A stretch of DNA of 64,000 nucleotides from Xenorhabdus sp014467285 (GTDB lineage Bacteria > Pseudomonadota > Gammaproteobacteria > Enterobacterales > Enterobacteriaceae), in the NCBI RefSeq assembly GCF_014467285.1, contig NZ_NKHR01000006.1, positions 151,109 through 215,108 of the forward strand, in the 5' to 3' direction. Made by a program: the position numbers and the translations under genes. The first letter of the stretch is position 1; the number at the start of each line of letters is the position of its first letter. Positions 61,426 through 64,000 of this stretch are shown in pieces. The notes beneath the pieces were generated by a model. The model saw only the letters and a program-made list of their open reading frames with translations. It searched no databases and was not told the origin of the DNA.

Positions 61426-62150
61426 ATATTGATAAATAAATGCGAGTTTTTCCTGTCAGAACCCGTGTAAAAAATTTCGTGCGTTTGGCTATCAAAACAT
61501 CCGGCAAAGTAATATTTTTGGTTCTTTCCCGGTGTGATAATCCGTTTTTGTTGGCCTTTAAGATACCAGTCTGAACCTATTTTAGGGTTGAAATGAATAT
61601 CCACTTCGTCTTCATAAAACACGGGATGTTCTTTTGATGCCCCAAGTAATGCTTGGTTAATTGGCTTCATCTTCTCTTCATATTCAGGATCTTTCTCATG
61701 TAATGTTGGCGCGGCTCGCCGCCAAACGATCTGATTTTTGCAGAGAAATCGATAAAGTGTGCTGATTGAAAATTTTATACGAATTAACTCGTTGAGTTGT
61801 ATCATAAAAAGTTCAAGACTCCAGCGAGAGCGCTCATAACCGAACTGCTGAGGAGAAAGTTTCAGTAAATAAAAGAGAAAAGGCAAAAAGCAGGTTAAAT
61901 CCCATCGTTGATGACGGCCTGAGGGCTTATTTTGCAACCCTAACCAACGATATGTTCTAAACGACTTTATCCAACGCCATACAGAAGACTGAGCAACACA
62001 GAGTGTTTCAGCGACGTGAAAAACTGGCTGACCCCGATGAATCATGAGAATGGATAGAATACGAATGGCATACTTTTTATCGTGCGTTTTTTGCGCCATT
62101 TTTTTCATCAGGCGTCGTTCATTACGGGGAATGGGTGGTAGGATAACCAT
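61374..62150 (-). pseudogene. IS630-family transposase, C-terminus replaced by IS5 sequence
   Basis: The frame of 258 codons has the IS630 helix-turn-helix (VFHVAETLCVAQSSVWRWIK, about 43-62), winged-helix/Leu-rich part and the DDE start (PVFYEDEVDIHFNPKIG, about 175-191; GQQKRIITPGKNQKYYFAG). After SHLFINIV the frame enters the IS5 end, and the last residues (DVLYSSFTRPTWVAR) are antisense IS5 sequence. The third catalytic acidic residue is lost, so the protein should be inactive. Confidence 0.88.
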
Positions 62151-62245
62151 AACTCAGTCCTTCTTTTTGCTTTTTTGTTTCTGGAAAATCCAAATTCGCA
62201 AAAATGGGACTGAGTTTCTTTGATACTCCTACCATTTTGAAAAGT
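61426..62245 (-). mobile_element. IS630-family element, truncated at its transposase 3' end
   Basis: The transposase reading frame runs leftward and is cut where the IS5-type element begins. The missing C-terminal part is not found on the other side of the IS5 element (left of 60552), so this is an insertion plus deletion. Downstream of the gene start an inverted repeat AACTCAGTCC (62151-62160) / GGACTGAGTT (62207-62216) may be part of the element end. Confidence 0.7.
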
Positions 62246-62255
62246 CATTTAGTAA

Positions 62256-63314
62256 TTATTTATAGTTAGGGATAATCCTTTTAAGAGCATATTTTATCTC
62301 ATCATCTTTTGGGTTTTTCTTAATTAAGCTGTCTAATTTTGAAATGGTATTGTTCAATTGAATTAATGGAATTGAAGGGGACTTTGCAATATATATTTTT
62401 TCATATTTAGTAGTAAGGAATTCCTCTTCTTTATTCAATATTTCCTCATGAAGTTTTTCACCTGGTCTGATTCCGGTATAAATAATTTCTATTTTATCAA
62501 TTGGTTGTATACCAGATGATTTAATTAAAGCTTTAACTAAGTCTACTATCTTGATAGGTTTTCCCATATCAAGGAAAAACAAATTACCACTCTGAACTAA
62601 AGCACCTGCTTGAATAACTAATTGAACGGCTTCGGGGATAGTCATAAAAAAACGAACCATTTCAGGATGTGTTACTGTAATGGGGCCTCCTCTCTCTATT
62701 TGCTTTTTAAAAATAGATAACACACTGCCTCTACTTCCTAAGACATTACCAAATCTCACAGAAGCAAACTTAGTGGTGCTGATAGAGCTATAGCCTTGAA
62801 CTACCATTTCTGCAATCCTTTTCGTAAGTCCCATTATGCTTGTTGGATTAACTGCTTTATCAGTTGATATTAATACAAAGCGCTCTGCTTTATATGAATG
62901 TGCAGCGTGAATTATATTTCTTGAACCTAAAACATTATTTTTTACTGCCTCCAGAGGATTAAATTCCATTAGTGGAACATGTTTATGAGCAGCAGCATGA
63001 AAAACAATATTAGGCTTGTATGTATAAAAAATGTGATCTACTCTTTCTTTGTCTTGAATATTAGCAATAATTGGTATTAATTCTACTTCTGATATTATAT
63101 CTTTTAGTTCAGATATTATTTCAAAAATACTGTTTTCACCATGCCCTAATAATAAAATAATTTTAGGTGAAAAATTTAAAATTTGTCTACATAATTCTGA
63201 ACCAATAGAACCACCCGCTCCTGTAACAAGAACAGTTTTATTTTTAATATAATCTGATGTCTTGTTTATGTCTAAATTTACACATTTTCTACCTAGTAGT
63301 TTATTTATATCCAT
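62256..63314 (-). CDS. WbpM/CapD-type UDP-sugar 4,6-dehydratase (polysaccharide biosynthesis SDR)
   Basis: This 352-residue extended-SDR enzyme has NAD-binding VLVTGAGGSIGSELCRQI (about 29-46). The catalytic segment STDKAVNPTSIMGLTKRIAE (about 149-168) carries Met where short enzymes such as FlaA1/PseB have Tyr, with the following Lys kept. The later FGNVLGSRGSVLSIFKKQI and PGEKLHEEIL are typical. The Met-type site and the opening LLGRKCVNLD match the large membrane enzymes WbpM/CapD, but the N-terminal membrane domain is absent and an in-frame stop lies upstream, so this is a soluble short version. It acts on UDP-GlcNAc for O-antigen or capsule sugars. AT-rich codon use suggests transfer. 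The IS630 relic begins just downstream. Confidence 0.88.
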   Translation of the reverse strand: MDINKLLGRKCVNLDINKTSDYIKNKTVLVTGAGGSIGSELCRQILNFSPKIILLLGHGENSIFEIISELKDIISEVELIPIIANIQDKERVDHIFYTYKPNIVFHAAAHKHVPLMEFNPLEAVKNNVLGSRNIIHAAHSYKAERFVLISTDKAVNPTSIMGLTKRIAEMVVQGYSSISTTKFASVRFGNVLGSRGSVLSIFKKQIERGGPITVTHPEMVRFFMTIPEAVQLVIQAGALVQSGNLFFLDMGKPIKIVDLVKALIKSSGIQPIDKIEIIYTGIRPGEKLHEEILNKEEEFLTTKYEKIYIAKSPSIPLIQLNNTISKLDSLIKKNPKDDEIKYALKRIIPNYK

Positions 63315-63551
63315 ATTGTTATTTTCAAATGTTAGTTATTTTTAATTAATAAATTCACACATTTTATTAAATAAAGCTTCAATTGTTCTTTAAAATGTCA
63401 AATCAATATTTTTCATGAGAAATAGTATACCCTCTTGGTGAAAGATCTATTATTTTATTGTGTTTTTTCAAAATCGAAATAATCCATTTTTTTGTTTATG
63501 GTTTTTTATTCGATTAGTACAAGATATATTATCTCGTTCTATGCCCTGAAT
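63315..63551. promoter_or_regulatory. AT-rich region upstream of the dehydratase gene
   Basis: This 237-bp low-GC stretch presumably holds the promoter of the leftward dehydratase gene. I see no gene and no JUMPstart-type sequence in it. Confidence 0.4.
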
Positions 63552-63697
63552 AGGGCGGAATTTCACTTTGTATTTAATTTAATTAAAAATAAGGTGACTG
63601 TGGAATTACTCTGACCACGTTGCTTTTCAACCTTGACCATTCGACTGTTTTTTATTCTGGTATTCTGTTTAATCACATTTAATGCAACTCGGTTAAA
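63552..63697 (-). pseudogene. 3' fragment of an ISAs1-like transposase gene, diverged copy 1
   Basis: The reverse strand reads FNRVALNVIKQNTRIKNSRM, close to the C-terminal end of ISAs1/H-repeat transposases (pattern RxALNxxKQxTSxK). It then loses frame by one base compared with the second copy at 63854-64000. The two copies are about 146 bp long and roughly three-quarters identical. Confidence 0.7.
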
Positions 63698-63880
63698 AAA
63701 TGCTATTTGTTTGCTCTATCAAGATCTTTGTGTGATATACAATACCCAATGTAGCTTGTTTTCCACCGACCAATGCTTTCTTATTATCTTGGCGGCGATT
63801 TTGACATTTAACAGGAGATAACTGACATACCAGTGCGAGTCATGGAGGGAAGCAGGGCGGGATTCCACTTTGTATTAAGT

Positions 63881-64000
63881 TTAATCAAATATAAGCTGAC
63901 TACGGAATTCCGCTGACCACATTGCTCTTCGGCGTTTAGCGGCCTGACTGTCCTTTATACTGGTATTTTGTTTAATCACATTTAATGCAATTCGATTAAA
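63881..64000 (-). CDS. ISAs1-family transposase, C-terminal end (cut by window edge)
   Basis: The reverse-strand frame enters from the right edge and reads FNRIALNVIKQNTSIKDSQA, then AKRRRAMWSAEFRSQLIFD, stopping at TAA (63881-63883). This matches the C-terminal tail of ISAs1/H-repeat DDE transposases. Only 39 residues are in the window, so whether the gene is intact cannot be judged. Confidence 0.7.
   Translation of the reverse strand, partial: FNRIALNVIKQNTSIKDSQAAKRRRAMWSAEFRSQLIFD

Larger units (their letters stand above)
63552..64000. repeat. Direct repeat pair of about 146 bp at 302-bp spacing
   Basis: Copy 1 (63552-63697) and copy 2 (63854-64000, reaching the window edge) share AGGGCGG, CCACTTTGTATT-like, CTGGTATT and GTTTAATCACATTTAATGCA. 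They are two ends of related transposase genes in the same orientation, probably tandem insertion or decay of ISAs1-like elements. Confidence 0.85.

Overview
The window looks like a chromosomal segment of an entomopathogenic enterobacterium of the Morganellaceae, most likely Xenorhabdus or a close relative such as Photorhabdus. The housekeeping proteins are very close to Escherichia coli orthologues and keep enterobacterial gene order. The intergenic DNA is AT-rich and carries small palindromic repeats, and the right end is a patchwork of decayed insertion sequences and orphan genes. The genus call is an inference from protein similarity as I remember it, not from a search.

Block 1 (1-24768) corresponds to the E. 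coli 2-minute region: a DUF721/DciA-like gene (cut by the window edge), secM-secA, an extra ABC-F ATPase gene, mutT, yacG-zapD-coaE, hofC-hofB-ppdD (type IV pilus), ampD-ampE, pdhR-aceE-aceF-lpd (pyruvate dehydrogenase complex), acnB and yacL. Compared with E. coli, guaC, nadC and aroP are absent from their usual places, and the ABC-F gene has been added between secA and mutT.

Block 2 (24959-51703) corresponds to the E. coli 65-66-minute region: mscS, argO, yggE, argP, rpiA, serA, fau, 6S RNA (ssrS), zapA, ygfB, pepP-ubiH-ubiI, gcvT-gcvH-gcvP (glycine cleavage), an HD-domain phosphohydrolase, ygfZ, sdhE-ygfX, fldB, xerD-dsbC-recJ, prfB (with its programmed +1 frameshift), lysS and tRNA-Gly(CCC). 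The yacL/mscS gap is therefore a junction between two blocks that lie far apart in E. coli.

Block 3 (51704-64000), just after the tRNA gene, is an accessory region. It holds two decayed IS3-type elements, an MFS efflux gene with a stop codon near its probable original start, a PaiB-like FMN-binding regulator, an integrase pseudogene with two in-frame stops, an AT-rich desert, and an orphan GC-richer tail-spike-like gene with a duplicated N-terminus. These are followed by a decayed IS6/IS26-type element with both terminal repeats, an intact IS5-family element joined to a truncated IS630-family element, a WbpM/CapD-type nucleotide-sugar dehydratase gene, and two diverged copies of the 3' end of an ISAs1-like transposase gene. 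Tandem repeats with units of 15-19 bp recur upstream of several block 1 and 2 genes. No CRISPR array was seen.
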